Origin: an uncultured Barnesiella sp.
GTDB taxonomy: Bacteria > Bacteroidota > Bacteroidia > Bacteroidales > Barnesiellaceae
Assembly: GCA_944320995.1 (NCBI GenBank)
Contig: CALUJQ010000015.1
Location: 1-64,000, forward strand
DNA length: 64,000 nucleotides
Direction: 5' to 3'
Of this stretch, positions 34,702 to 44,576 are shown piece after piece. A program made the translations under genes and the position numbers. Numbering within the stretch: the stretch's first letter is position 1; every line of letters begins with the position of its first letter. The notes beneath the pieces are model-generated. The model was not told the DNA's origin, did no database searches, and saw only the letters and a list, made by a program, of their open reading frames with translations.

Positions 34702-35514
34702 TTATCGCGAATAAGAAGAGATGAGTCGTAACGGTAATGGGAGATTTTCATTCCCGGCAGGAGCGGAGGTGGGGAATTTTGTCAAGGTAATGAAAGACAA
34801 TTGTTTCCGAATCGAAGGTATGACCTTTTCCCTCAGTTCTTTGTGGTCGCCCGAGAGTGATAATTCATCTTCCTGACGGTTGAACCCTAATCGCTCCCAC
34901 GCATTGAGTATGTAGTAAATCCCGTCGTTGGTATGATGAATCGGGAAAGTATTGGCCAGCAAGAAGCCTTGTTGGTTGAAACAGAACAAGTCGATTGCGT
35001 TTTCCCGCCAATGGGCATACATTTTGGCATTGTAGCCCAGACGGCTTTTTTTGAAAAAATATTCGCAAGACGGTGCCAGTCTATGCAGCAATACAGGGCG
35101 GTCGAAAGTTCGGCGAATGAAAGAGTGCAACTCGGTATCCAAGTCGAAAAGTATTTGTATTCCGGTTTGCGGCAAAGCGGTAGCTACCGATGTGCCGTTG
35201 CTGTCGGGGAAACAGAAATCGAAATAGCGAGGATTGTCTTCGGTCGAGGCGAATGAGTCGGGAATGAAAATATACCGAGGAGAATCGGTTATAAAAAAGA
35301 CCTTTTCAAACTCACGGGTCAATATCGGTTGAGAAAATACGGCCTCTTCGAGAGAAGAGTTGGTCGGTTGTATGGGCAGGCTTTCGCTCCACGTCGTCTC
35401 TCTGTTTTCGGTGTGCTGTAACAAAATATGCAGATATGAACCGTCGGCATACATAGCCAGTATGTATTTACGGCTCTCTTGCATCAATCGGTTCAGTGCC
35501 GGTATCGGTTCCAT
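34702..35514 (-). CDS. DUF3822-family protein
   Basis: 270 residues. An actin-like/RNase-H-like fold is suggested by alternating strands (YILAMYADGSYLHILL, KVFFITDSPRYIFIP, NAIDLFCFNQQGFLLANTF). The family is Bacteroidota-specific, usually next to rsmD; function unknown. It has its own -7 box (35619-35626). Divergent from the RecD-like helicase gene. Confidence 0.8.
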   Translation of the reverse strand: MEPIPALNRLMQESRKYILAMYADGSYLHILLQHTENRETTWSESLPIQPTNSSLEEAVFSQPILTREFEKVFFITDSPRYIFIPDSFASTEDNPRYFDFCFPDSNGTSVATALPQTGIQILFDLDTELHSFIRRTFDRPVLLHRLAPSCEYFFKKSRLGYNAKMYAHWRENAIDLFCFNQQGFLLANTFPIHHTNDGIYYILNAWERLGFNRQEDELSLSGDHKELREKVIPSIRKQLSFITLTKFPTSAPAGNENLPLPLRLISSYSR

Positions 35515-35618
35515 AATCCCTCGTTATGACGGTTTTGTACGATTGTCGAGCCTCCGCGGCGAAGGGTAGAACGACATTAATCGTATCGAAGAGTCTTTAT
35601 TTTTACTTTTTCAATGTA

Positions 35619-35655
35619 CAAATGTAAGAAAAGAAAACGGGAAACACTATTTTTG
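35619..35655. promoter_or_regulatory. Divergent promoters of DUF3822 gene and RecD-like helicase gene
   Basis: Minus strand: TACATTTG at 35619-35626. Plus strand: TATTTTTG at 35648-35655. The plus box covers an upstream GTG at 35655, so the helicase must start at the ATG at 35679. Confidence 0.5.
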
Positions 35656-35678
35656 TGATACACTTTGTAAAATTAGGA

Positions 35679-37100
35679 ATGATAAACGACCTGCTTGTTC
35701 AACAGATAGAGAGTTGCTTGCCCTATACTCCTAATCGGGAGCAACGGGTGCTGTTGCACAACCTTGCCGATTTTATCCTCGACGAGCGGGGTGATTCCCT
35801 GTTTTTGTTGCGGGGGTATGCCGGTACCGGTAAAACCTCTTTGGTGGGGGCTTTGGTTAAGACGTTGACTCAATTGCAGCGCAAGGTGGTTTTGTTGGCT
35901 CCGACGGGGCGGGCAGCAAAAGTATTTGCCCGCTATGCAGCTCACCCGGCTTATACGATACACCGCAAAATTTATCGACAGAAGAGCTATTCTCCCGACA
36001 TGGAGGGCTTTCTCATCGGCGATAACCTTGCGAAGCATACGTTGTTCATTGTCGATGAAGCCTCGATGATTGCCAATGCCGCAGGTGAAGGCACGGTGTA
36101 TGGATCGGGGCGGTTGCTCGACGATTTGGTTGAGTATGTCTATTCGGGGGAAGGCTGCCGGTTGATTTTGCTGGGCGATACAGCCCAGTTGCCTCCTGTC
36201 GGACAGGAGCAAAGCCCGGCTCTCGATGCAACTCTTTTGAGGGGATATGGGTTGCAGGTCTTGGAGTATGAGTTGCGCGAGGTAGCCCGGCAGGCGACCG
36301 AGTCGGGCATCCTTTATAATGCCACGCGGTTGAGGGAGAATATGGAGGCGCTGCCTCTGCCTTGTCCCCGGCTTTTGTTGGACGGATTTCCCGATGTGGA
36401 ATCGCTCAGCGGGGAATATTTGGTCGAGCGGATATCCGATTCCTATGACCGTGTAGGCCTCGATGAGACCATCGTGATTACTCGTTCCAACAAGCGGGCC
36501 AATATTTTCAATCAAGGGATACGCAACCAAATTCTCTATCGCGAGGAGGAGCTTACTGCCGGTGACTTGTTGCTGGTGGCCAAGAATAATTATTTTTGGG
36601 GGAGGGAATACAAAGAGGTCGATTTTATTGCCAATGGCGATGTGGCCCGGGTCGTGCGTGTGTCGAGACAAACCGAGATGTATGGATTCCGTTTTGCCGA
36701 TGTACAACTCTATTTCCCCGATTTGGAGATCGAGATAGAGGCTAAAATTTTGTTGGACACGCTTTCCAGCGATTCGCCTTCGTTGACCCGGGAACAGCAG
36801 GAGTCGCTCTTTTCACAGGTCATGGCCGATTATTACGATGTGACCACCAAGCGGGAGAAGATGAAGCGGTTGAAGGTCGACCCATGGTTCAATGCGTTGC
36901 AGGTAAAATATGCCTATGGGGTGACTTGCCATAAGGCGCAGGGCGGACAATGGAAACACGTCTATATCGATATGGGGTATATACGGCAAAATGTGGTATC
37001 GCTCGATTTTTACCGTTGGCTCTATACGGCATTTACCCGGGCTACCGAGAAAATATGGTTGGTCAATATTGCCGAAGAGTTTCAAGAGCTGCCGCTATAA
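35679..37100 (+). CDS. ATP-dependent RecD-like DNA helicase (SF1, AAA family)
   Basis: 473 residues. Walker A GYAGTGKTSLVGAL (near residue 50), Walker B FIVDEASMI, the motif LLGDTAQLPPVGQEQ, and the C-terminal UvrD-like VTCHKAQGGQWKHVYID and YTAFTRATEKIW. A compact SF1B helicase like RecD2 without N-terminal extensions; likely in DNA repair or replication-fork processing. The alternative GTG at 35655 lies inside the -7 box and is rejected. Convergent with cls: the two stops overlap by 6 bases. Confidence 0.88.
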   Translation: MINDLLVQQIESCLPYTPNREQRVLLHNLADFILDERGDSLFLLRGYAGTGKTSLVGALVKTLTQLQRKVVLLAPTGRAAKVFARYAAHPAYTIHRKIYRQKSYSPDMEGFLIGDNLAKHTLFIVDEASMIANAAGEGTVYGSGRLLDDLVEYVYSGEGCRLILLGDTAQLPPVGQEQSPALDATLLRGYGLQVLEYELREVARQATESGILYNATRLRENMEALPLPCPRLLLDGFPDVESLSGEYLVERISDSYDRVGLDETIVITRSNKRANIFNQGIRNQILYREEELTAGDLLLVAKNNYFWGREYKEVDFIANGDVARVVRVSRQTEMYGFRFADVQLYFPDLEIEIEAKILLDTLSSDSPSLTREQQESLFSQVMADYYDVTTKREKMKRLKVDPWFNALQVKYAYGVTCHKAQGGQWKHVYIDMGYIRQNVVSLDFYRWLYTAFTRATEKIWLVNIAEEFQELPL

Positions 37101-38537
37101 TACGGGACTCAATAATCGCATGATAGATTCTATGCCCTTCTGAATAAACGGCCGGTGCCGCCAATAATGTTGAATGATGCGGCGGCATTGTTGTTGGTCT
37201 TCCAGAAAAATACGTTTCATTTCACTGTTCACGGCTTGGTCATAGATAAACGCATTGGCCTCGAAATTGTGTTCAAAACTGCGAAAATCGAAATTGGTGG
37301 AACCGACCGAACAAAGTTCGTCGTCGATGATAAGGGTTTTGGAGTGGAGTAACCCCGGTTGGTAAAAATAGACCTTTACTCCGGCACGCAACATCTCGGT
37401 GATATAAGAGAACGAAGCGAGGCGCAGGACTATTGAATCCGACCGTTTCGGAATCATCAGCCTCACATCGACTTTGGCGAGAGCTGCTGTTTGCAAGGCT
37501 TTGGCAAGACTGTCGGTGGGTAGGAAATAGGGAGTCTGTATATATACCGATTTTTTGGCGTTGGTGATAGCTTTCAAGAAAAGCATGCCGATGTTTGACC
37601 ATTCCCCGATGGGACCGCCCGGAGCGATTTGGATACCGCTTGTTCCCTTATGTTCTATCTGCGGAAAGAAGCGGGAGTCGGATAGAATTTCTTTGCATTC
37701 GAAACTCCAATCGACGGCAAAAAGCAGTTGAAGCCCTTGAACCGCAGGGCCTTCGATGCGCAGATGCGTATCTCGCCATGTGCCCCATTTCAGACCGTCG
37801 ACATAGCGGTCGGCGATATTCATGCCGCCAATATACCCGATGTGACCGTCGATGACGGTTATTTTGCGATGGTTGCGGTAGTTGATGCGGCTGGCGAGTT
37901 GCGGAAATGAGATTTCCAAGAACGGACGTACCACAATGCCGGCATTGCGCATCTCTTGGAAAAATGATTTTTTGACCGACCAGCACCCCACGTCGTCATA
38001 CAATACACGTATTTGTATCCCTTTGCGGGCACATTTCAGCAGGGTATCTTTCACTCGGGTACCCAATTTGTCGTCCTCAAAAATATAGTACTGTATGTGA
38101 ATATAGTCTTGTGCACTCTCCAAGTCTTTCAAGTATTGTTCAAACTTGTCGGCTCCTGTGGTGTATATTTTCACTCGATTCCCTCCATAATAGGGCACAC
38201 TGCACAGACTGTGGCATAACTTTATCTCCTGTTTGCTCTCTTCACTTAACGGCAAGTCGTCGATATTCACGATCGAGTGGTAGTCGCGCTTGCGTAACTT
38301 GCGTTTGATACGGCGCGATACCATTCTTTTCGCTTTGAAGTTTTGCCCGAAAAAAATGTAGAGGATCAGTCCCACGATGGGGAGGAATGTCAATACGAGT
38401 ACCCACGCCAAACTTTTTACCGGGTTGCGATTTTCTGTAATGATGATGAATATCGTTCCCAGTATCGTAATGGCATATATCGTATAAATGACAAAATATA
38501 TCCAGTTATTGATGGGCAGTATGGTAAGTATTTGCAT
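37095..38537 (-). CDS. cls: Cardiolipin synthase (phospholipase D family)
   Basis: 480 residues. Two N-terminal membrane segments (about 8-30 and 37-60), then two PLD catalytic motifs: HRKITVIDGHIGYIGG and HSKTLIIDDELCSVGSTNFD. Joins two phosphatidylglycerol molecules to cardiolipin in the inner membrane. A longer frame exists upstream, but ATG at 38535-38537 begins the family N-terminus (MQILTILPINNWIYF). Confidence 0.92.
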   Translation of the reverse strand: MQILTILPINNWIYFVIYTIYAITILGTIFIIITENRNPVKSLAWVLVLTFLPIVGLILYIFFGQNFKAKRMVSRRIKRKLRKRDYHSIVNIDDLPLSEESKQEIKLCHSLCSVPYYGGNRVKIYTTGADKFEQYLKDLESAQDYIHIQYYIFEDDKLGTRVKDTLLKCARKGIQIRVLYDDVGCWSVKKSFFQEMRNAGIVVRPFLEISFPQLASRINYRNHRKITVIDGHIGYIGGMNIADRYVDGLKWGTWRDTHLRIEGPAVQGLQLLFAVDWSFECKEILSDSRFFPQIEHKGTSGIQIAPGGPIGEWSNIGMLFLKAITNAKKSVYIQTPYFLPTDSLAKALQTAALAKVDVRLMIPKRSDSIVLRLASFSYITEMLRAGVKVYFYQPGLLHSKTLIIDDELCSVGSTNFDFRSFEHNFEANAFIYDQAVNSEMKRIFLEDQQQCRRIIQHYWRHRPFIQKGIESIMRLLSPVL

Positions 38538-38681
38538 TTCAAATGCTAAATTAAAGAAATAATTTGAAAAAACAAATGCCGCCTGTTTTTTCTTTATTTC
38601 GCGGGATAAGCAGGCATACGGCATCTTTTGCGATATTGCATCTTCTCGGAGTGTCGGGTGTTTATAATGTAAAACTTTTCC

Positions 38682-38689
38682 TATTTTTG
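38682..38689 (+). promoter_or_regulatory. -7 promoter box for the O-acylation operon
   Basis: TATTTTTG followed by C, 23 bases before the GTG start of the first SGNH gene. Confidence 0.5.
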
Positions 38690-38711
38690 CAATCTCATTG
38701 GAATAATTGAA

Positions 38712-40205
38712 GTGAAGAAGAAAAAGCAAGAGAGAAACTCTTCGAAATATGCAGGCGGGCATGTAGTGGCCCTGTTGGTGCTGGCGGTTGTGTTTTTGTA
38801 TCTGCTTACCCGAATGCCGGTTTTGGAGTGGGGTGGGTTGACAACGAAGCCGGTCGATCTTTTTTCGGATATTCGTGTCGACGAGTCGGCTTTGGATTTG
38901 CCGGGCGATGCCGAATGGCAGGACGATACCGGTCTCGATTCTATCTTCTTTGCTGTGGAGCCCGATACTCTTCTCGTGGCCGATTCGATTCCGACAAAGC
39001 CGGTCGAAAATTCCGATTCAGTACGTACCACTTCGACGGTGATTCTCCCTCTCGATACGGCGATGAACGATTTGCCGCCTCGTCGTGTGGGCGATGTGAC
39101 ACTCTTTGAAGACTACTCTCCGGGTCAAAACGGTTTGTCGCATCTGCTCTCGGCCCTTCATGGCAGGGAATCGTTGGGGCGTCCCGTGCGCATTGCCTTT
39201 TTGGGAGATTCGTTTATCGAAGCCGATATTTTTACGCAAGATGTACGCAGCCAGTTACAACTTCGTTACGGAGGCCGTGGGGTAGGCTATTTGGCCATGC
39301 ACTCCGACTTCCCGGGATTCCGCCGTTCGGTGGTGCAGTCCGACGCCGGTTGGGAGGTACATAGTGTGCTTAAACCCGGGAATGTCGATTGGGGGATAAT
39401 GACCCTGCATCAACAATATTTCGTGCCGTTGGAGGGTGCCAAGGGACTTTATCGCGGGACGACGAGAATCGAGCGAGCCGATAGTTGGAACCTCTCCCGG
39501 TTTGTTTTTGTGGCTCGTAACGGCTGTTCGGTACAGTTAAAAATCGCCGGAGGCGAGTGGCAGGCTTTTCCCGTAGAGGGCTCGCCCGAGATACAATCGC
39601 TCGAGCTGGCGGGGAATACCAATTCGTTTCAAGTGAGAATGGGGGCTGTCCCGGGGTTTACCGCCATAGGAGTATGGCTCGACGATACCTGTGGCGTGGC
39701 GGTGGACAACGTTTCGACGCGCGGATATTCGGGACTCTCGCTCGTGTCGCTTTCGCAGAGCCGCAGCGGACAGATGAACCGCATCGTCCCTTACGATGCC
39801 ATTGTGTTGCAATATGGATTGAACGTGATGACTCCCGAGATTTTGCGGTATGATTCCTATGCCCGCAGAATGGTGGCGGTAATCAAGCATTTGCAGGCTT
39901 GTTACCCGCAGAGCGATATTATTCTCATGGGAGTGGGCGACCGTAGCCGCAAGGTGAACGGTTCTTTTACGACCATGCAGGCGGTTGTGGCTCTTTCCCG
40001 GGCTCAGCGCATGGCTGCCCGTACGGCGGGAATAGTCTTTTGGGATACTTTCGAGGCTATGGGAGGGCAAAACGGTATGCTCGACTATGTGGCGAAAAAA
40101 CAAGCCAACAAAGATTATACACACATTAACCATAAGGGGGGAAAACGATTGGCCGAGGAGTTTGTCAAGTCGTTGGAATACCTCGTTAATCAAGGTGACT
40201 TATGA
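38712..40205 (+). CDS. Membrane-anchored SGNH/GDSL-family protein (O-acetylation operon, first gene)
   Basis: 497 residues, GTG start. A basic N-terminus and one membrane segment (about 16-36) anchor a periplasmic domain. Residues about 115-160 are disordered. SGNH blocks: FLGDSFIEADIF (Ser nucleophile), YGLNVM region, and DYTHINHKGG (catalytic Asp-His). Together with the next two genes it resembles AlgJ/AlgX or PatB type acetyltransferases that move acetyl groups from an MBOAT protein to a glycan. Overlaps the next gene through ATGA. Alternative: carbohydrate esterase. Confidence 0.8.
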   Translation: MKKKKQERNSSKYAGGHVVALLVLAVVFLYLLTRMPVLEWGGLTTKPVDLFSDIRVDESALDLPGDAEWQDDTGLDSIFFAVEPDTLLVADSIPTKPVENSDSVRTTSTVILPLDTAMNDLPPRRVGDVTLFEDYSPGQNGLSHLLSALHGRESLGRPVRIAFLGDSFIEADIFTQDVRSQLQLRYGGRGVGYLAMHSDFPGFRRSVVQSDAGWEVHSVLKPGNVDWGIMTLHQQYFVPLEGAKGLYRGTTRIERADSWNLSRFVFVARNGCSVQLKIAGGEWQAFPVEGSPEIQSLELAGNTNSFQVRMGAVPGFTAIGVWLDDTCGVAVDNVSTRGYSGLSLVSLSQSRSGQMNRIVPYDAIVLQYGLNVMTPEILRYDSYARRMVAVIKHLQACYPQSDIILMGVGDRSRKVNGSFTTMQAVVALSRAQRMAARTAGIVFWDTFEAMGGQNGMLDYVAKKQANKDYTHINHKGGKRLAEEFVKSLEYLVNQGDL

Positions 40206-41476
40206 ATCGACAAACGGTAATAATGCTTCTCTTGTTGCTCCTCGCTTCGGCGCCGGGCCGGCTCACGGCACAATGGGTAGGCGATACCGTTTCGGTACCG
40301 GCTTTTTTAGACAAGGAGAAGAATATAATTGAGTGGAACGGCGCCGACTGGTCGCCCCTGTTTGAGCAATTGGCCTTGTTGCAGCAGGGACCCGATTCGT
40401 TGGCCGGCGTTGTCTCGGTGGTACATATCGGAGACTCTCATGTGCAGGCAGGATTCTTGACCGAAGCGGTTCGATTGCCCCTGCAACGACGCTTTGGCGA
40501 TGCCGGTCGGGGATTGGTCGTCCCGTTGAAACTGGCCAAGACCAATGAGCCGAGAGATTACTCGGTAGTAGCCGACGGGAGTTGGAATTTTGCCCGTTGT
40601 GTGGGACGCAAGTATACCGACTATACGCCGGGGATAGGAGGAATTGCCATCGTCCCCCGAGACGGTCGCATCGACCTTACGGTCTCGACACTCAGCAAGA
40701 CCGATGATTGTGCCGGGTTCAAGAATGTACGGCTTTTTCATGCCCCGGTTGATTCTTTCCCGGGGATAATTTCCGAACCTTTTCGGGTAGAGGGAGAGAC
40801 CCGTTTGCCCTTTTTGACCAGCTTTTCGTGGGAAGAATCGGTGTGCAGCATTCATCTCACCGGTGAAACGTACAATCACGGCAACGGAGAGCCATTGGCC
40901 ATTTATGGAGCAAGCCTCGAGACGGGAGAGAACGGTGTCCTCTATCACACGATTGGCAACAATGGAGCTTTTTACAGTAGTTATGCCGCTATTCCCCGGT
41001 TTTCGGAACAGGTGGCGGCTCTCGTTCCCCGGCTCATTATCCTTTCGTTGGGGACGAACGAATCGTTTTCCTCCGCTTTGACCCGCGAGGAGCTATACCG
41101 GCAAATCGATACTGTGGTCTCGTCGTTGCAAAAAGACTGCCCGCAGGCTTCTATCCTGCTCACCACACCGGCCGAGTGCGCTCGCCGTCGCACCCGTTGG
41201 GTGAAAAAGCGCCGCCGGGTTTACTATTCGCCCAATGCCCGGGTCGATTTGGTACGGGAGACGATACGTTCCTATGCGGCCGATCATCGATTGGCCTGTT
41301 GGGACTGGTATGAAGTTTCGGGGGGTAAAGGTTCGTCGGCACAATGGCAAAAATCGGGCCTTATGGCTTACGACCGCACGCATTGCACCGAAGGCGGTTA
41401 CCGGGTACAAGGCGAAATGTTGTATCGCGCACTTATGAAAGCTTATCAAGATTATGTGGATAGAGTGGCTCAATAG
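40202..41476 (+). CDS. Secreted SGNH/GDSL-family hydrolase or acyltransferase
   Basis: 424 residues with a signal peptide (1-22). SGNH blocks are clearer than in the previous protein: VVHIGDSHVQAG (Ser), LSLGTNESFSS (Asn block), and DRTHCTEGGYR (Asp-His). Its end overlaps the MBOAT gene by 23 bases, so translation is coupled. Likely the periplasmic partner that transfers or removes acyl groups on a surface polysaccharide. Confidence 0.82.
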   Translation: MNRQTVIMLLLLLLASAPGRLTAQWVGDTVSVPAFLDKEKNIIEWNGADWSPLFEQLALLQQGPDSLAGVVSVVHIGDSHVQAGFLTEAVRLPLQRRFGDAGRGLVVPLKLAKTNEPRDYSVVADGSWNFARCVGRKYTDYTPGIGGIAIVPRDGRIDLTVSTLSKTDDCAGFKNVRLFHAPVDSFPGIISEPFRVEGETRLPFLTSFSWEESVCSIHLTGETYNHGNGEPLAIYGASLETGENGVLYHTIGNNGAFYSSYAAIPRFSEQVAALVPRLIILSLGTNESFSSALTREELYRQIDTVVSSLQKDCPQASILLTTPAECARRRTRWVKKRRRVYYSPNARVDLVRETIRSYAADHRLACWDWYEVSGGKGSSAQWQKSGLMAYDRTHCTEGGYRVQGEMLYRALMKAYQDYVDRVAQ

Positions 41477-42971
41477 TATCAAGGAGGGATTCGGGAGTAT
41501 CGACTGGTCGAAGGTGGCAGGACTGTTTGTCTATGACGGGCAGAATCCGCTTATGTTCAATACCGGTTTATTCCTGTTCCTCTTTGTCGGATTCATGTGG
41601 ATATATCGGCTGCTGGCCCATCGCGAGGCTTTGCGACTGGGTTTTGTCATACTTTTTTCGCTCTATTTTTACTATAAGTCGAGCGGGCTTTGCTTCCTGC
41701 TGCTGGTACTGGTTGCCCTCTCGGACTATTCGTTGGGCCGGCTGTTGGGCTGGCTCTCGTGGAAGTGGTTACGACGGTTGTGTGTATTGGCGAGTATGGG
41801 GGTCAATTTGGGTCTGCTCTGTTATTTCAAATACACCAATCTGTTGCTGGGAACGATTGCCGATTTCGTGCACGAGCCTTTTGAACCTCTCGACATCGCC
41901 CTGCCTATCGGTATTTCATTTTTCACCTTCCGCTCGTTGAGTTATATCATCGATTTGTATCGCCGGCAGATGTCCCCGGTTACCAGTTTTCGCGATTATC
42001 TGTTTTACCTTTCGTTTTTCCCGCCGCTGGCGGCCGGCCCGGTAGTGCGGGCCAAGGATTTTGTCCCGCAGATACACCGCCCGCTGCCGATTACTCCCGC
42101 ATTGCTGGGCGAGGGTATTTTTTTGGTTATGTGCGGGTTGATTAAGAAAGTGGTAATTTCCGATTACATTAGTGTCAATTTTGTGGACCGCATCTTCGAC
42201 AACCCCATGCTTTACACCGGTTTTGAGAACCTCATGGGAGTTTATGGATATACGTTGCAGATCTATTGTGACTTCTCGGGTTATTCCGATATGGCTATCG
42301 GTATAGCCTTGCTTATGGGGTATCGGTTCAAGATCAACTTCGATTCGCCTTACAAGTCGGGTTCGATTACCGAGTTTTGGAGGCGGTGGCACATCTCCTT
42401 GTCGAGTTGGTTGCGCGACTACCTCTACATCTCGCTGGGCGGTAACCGGCGGGGAACCGTACGTACCTATTTCAACCTGTTCATTACCATGGTGTTGGGA
42501 GGTTTGTGGCATGGGGCTTCGTGGCTTTTTGTAATATGGGGGGCATGGCATGGGTTGATGCTGGTTATCCATAAGTTTTACCGGCGTATTTGTCCTGTGG
42601 CTAAGGATTACCGCCCCGGATTCTTCCGTCACCTGTTCAATGTTTTGCTCACGTTCCATGTCGTAGCCGCCGGGTGGATTCTGTTTCGTGCCCCTTCGCT
42701 CGATATAGCCGGGCAGATATTTACCCAAATATTTACCAATTTCCGCCCCGAGGCTATTCCTGCGTTCGTCTCGGGATATGCCATTATTTTTGTCGCGCTC
42801 GTGGTCGGCTATCTGCTCCATTTTGTTCCCCATCGTTGGTCGTTGTGGTTGCAGCGCGAACTTTCGTGGGCTCCGCTGGTCGTTAAAGCCGCCGTTCTGG
42901 CGTTGGTACTGTTCTTCGTGTTGCAGGTCCGTTCGAGTGAACTGGTGCCCTTCATCTATTCCCAATTTTAG
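41454..42971 (+). CDS. MBOAT-family O-acyltransferase (AlgI-like)
   Basis: 505 residues with about ten membrane segments. MBOAT signatures: FWRRWHISLSSWLRDYLYI and the catalytic histidine region GGLWHGASWLFVIWGAWHG. Such proteins carry acetyl groups from the cytoplasm across the inner membrane for periplasmic O-acetylation (AlgI in alginate, PatA in peptidoglycan, DltB for D-alanine). With the two upstream SGNH genes it forms a complete three-gene module. No glycosyltransferases lie nearby, so the glycan is unidentified. Confidence 0.9.
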   Translation: MWIEWLNSIKEGFGSIDWSKVAGLFVYDGQNPLMFNTGLFLFLFVGFMWIYRLLAHREALRLGFVILFSLYFYYKSSGLCFLLLVLVALSDYSLGRLLGWLSWKWLRRLCVLASMGVNLGLLCYFKYTNLLLGTIADFVHEPFEPLDIALPIGISFFTFRSLSYIIDLYRRQMSPVTSFRDYLFYLSFFPPLAAGPVVRAKDFVPQIHRPLPITPALLGEGIFLVMCGLIKKVVISDYISVNFVDRIFDNPMLYTGFENLMGVYGYTLQIYCDFSGYSDMAIGIALLMGYRFKINFDSPYKSGSITEFWRRWHISLSSWLRDYLYISLGGNRRGTVRTYFNLFITMVLGGLWHGASWLFVIWGAWHGLMLVIHKFYRRICPVAKDYRPGFFRHLFNVLLTFHVVAAGWILFRAPSLDIAGQIFTQIFTNFRPEAIPAFVSGYAIIFVALVVGYLLHFVPHRWSLWLQRELSWAPLVVKAAVLALVLFFVLQVRSSELVPFIYSQF

Positions 42972-42978
42972 TCCTTGT

Positions 42979-44049
42979 TTAGGGGAGGTCGTCGAAGGGA
43001 AGCCGTAGTTGTATGCCGTCGAGTGTCGCTTCGGGCGAGTTGCCCACCCCGACGCCGATGAGCCTGATTTTATGTCCCTCGAAGTCGCTGCTCGCCAGTA
43101 GCTCTTGCGACAGGCGGTGAAGGGTGGCGCTTGAATCGACCGGGGTTGGCAACGTCTTTGAGCGGGTAATCTGTTTGAAATTATCGAATTTGAGTTTAAG
43201 CACCACCGTTTTCCCCTGGAATTTGTGGCGTTGAAGCCGATTCCATACCTCGGCACAAACTTCGTCCAATTCGGCAGCCAGACGGTTACGGTTGTCGGTG
43301 TCTTCGGCAAAAGTCGTTTCGGCGCTGATCGATTTGCGTATGCGGTTGGGGACTACTTCGCGATGGTCTATCCCGCGGGCATAACCATAATAGAGATGAC
43401 CCGCTTTCCCGAACAGGCGAACGAGTGAAGTCTCGTCCCATTGCCGCAATTCGGCACCGGTGTGAATCCCCAAGGCATGCATCTTTTGGGCTGTCACTTC
43501 GCCGATACCGAAAAACCGTTCGACAGGCAATGAAGCGACAAACTCCTCGACCTGTGCTGGAGCAATGGTGAAAAGTCCGTTAGGCTTACGATAGTCCGAG
43601 GCGATTTTGGCCAGCATCTTGTTGATGGAGATTCCGGCCGATGCCGTCAGGCTTGTCTCGGCCAAAATCCGTTTTTTTATTTCCCGGGCTACGAGTGTGG
43701 CCGATCGTTCGTGCGATACGTCGAGAAAAGCCTCGTCGAGCGAAAGGGGTTCGACGAGGTCGGTATAATCGAGGAAGATTCGGCGTATCTGTATCGAAAC
43801 CGCTTTGTATGTCTCGTGACGTGGAGATACGAAAATGAGGTGGGGGCAGAGTTTTCGAGCTTGAGCCGACGAGATGGCCGAGTGTACCCCGTAGGCACGT
43901 GCCTCATAGCTGGCCGTAGCCACGACTCCACGGGGCCCGCTGTGCCCTACGGCGAGCGGTTTCCCTCGGTAAGCCGGGTTGTCACGCTGCTCGATCGAGG
44001 CGTAAAAAGCGTCCATGTCGATATGTATGATTTTTCGTGGCGGGAACAT
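42979..44049 (-). CDS. dinB: DNA polymerase IV (Y-family)
   Basis: 356 residues. Catalytic motifs IHIDMDAFYASIEQRD at the N-terminus and SLDEAFLDVS; GFGIGEVTAQKMHALGI-type helix-hairpin-helix in the thumb region; little-finger domain to the end. Translesion synthesis. A further-upstream start is possible, but ATG at 44047-44049 gives the usual N-terminus. No beta-clamp motif is evident beyond the terminal LRLPFDDLP, which resembles one (QLRLPF). Convergent with the MBOAT gene, 7 bases apart. Confidence 0.92.
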   Translation of the reverse strand: MFPPRKIIHIDMDAFYASIEQRDNPAYRGKPLAVGHSGPRGVVATASYEARAYGVHSAISSAQARKLCPHLIFVSPRHETYKAVSIQIRRIFLDYTDLVEPLSLDEAFLDVSHERSATLVAREIKKRILAETSLTASAGISINKMLAKIASDYRKPNGLFTIAPAQVEEFVASLPVERFFGIGEVTAQKMHALGIHTGAELRQWDETSLVRLFGKAGHLYYGYARGIDHREVVPNRIRKSISAETTFAEDTDNRNRLAAELDEVCAEVWNRLQRHKFQGKTVVLKLKFDNFKQITRSKTLPTPVDSSATLHRLSQELLASSDFEGHKIRLIGVGVGNSPEATLDGIQLRLPFDDLP

Positions 44050-44246
44050 CGTGTAGCGTTGTCTTTTATAAACAAAGATAATGACAAAAAAGGTTGGGTG
44101 AGATGACACTCGTTATTCTGGCATCAAATTTTTCCCCTGTGTTTTCGTGGAAAAGAGCAAATAGCCAAATAAATTTAAAAAATGTAATAAATAAAGGAAA
44201 AAGAGAAATATTCGAACCGATATTGTCACTTTTAGTAGGAAATACC

Positions 44247-44254
44247 TATATTTG
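44247..44254 (+). promoter_or_regulatory. -7 promoter box for the coiled-coil-zapA-rny unit
   Basis: TATATTTG with TTG at 44223-44225 (21-base spacer); 21 bases before the first ATG at 44275. Confidence 0.55.
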
Positions 44255-44274
44255 TATAGAAATTTGGTGAAGTA

Positions 44275-44571
44275 ATGGCCGGAAGTTCGAAAGAAATAAT
44301 AGACTCGCTGATTGCTAAGTTTCATGCTATTAGCGATTTATGTAAGACTTTCGAGAACGAAAACGGTACTCTGAAAGAGCAATTGATGCAACGGGAGCAA
44401 GAGATGCGGACCTTGCAGCAGCAATATGAAGAGTTGGAGAAGAAATATAAGAATCTGAAACTCTCGAAAACCATGGCTGGACAAGATGTTTCGAGTACCG
44501 AGGAAACAAAAGCCAGATTTGCCAGATTGGTGCGGGAAATCGATAAATGCATCGCCCTCTTGAATGAATAG
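44275..44571 (+). CDS. Small coiled-coil protein upstream of zapA
   Basis: 98 residues, nearly all helical with heptad pattern from about 20 to 62 (TFENENGTLKEQLMQREQEM). Precedes zapA by 5 bases. Size and position recall ZapB-like division proteins, but I see no firm family match; conserved as an unnamed neighbour of zapA in Bacteroidota. Likely cytoplasmic. Confidence 0.7.
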   Translation: MAGSSKEIIDSLIAKFHAISDLCKTFENENGTLKEQLMQREQEMRTLQQQYEELEKKYKNLKLSKTMAGQDVSSTEETKARFARLVREIDKCIALLNE

Positions 44572-44576
44572 ATGCT

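Noticed and set aside
35655..35678. GTG start for the RecD-like helicase
   Set aside because: The GTG lies in the -7 box TATTTTTG, so it cannot be in the transcript; ATG 35679 preferred.
41916..43310. 464-codon minus-strand frame
   Set aside because: Antisense to the MBOAT gene and out of frame with dinB; no recognisable motif.
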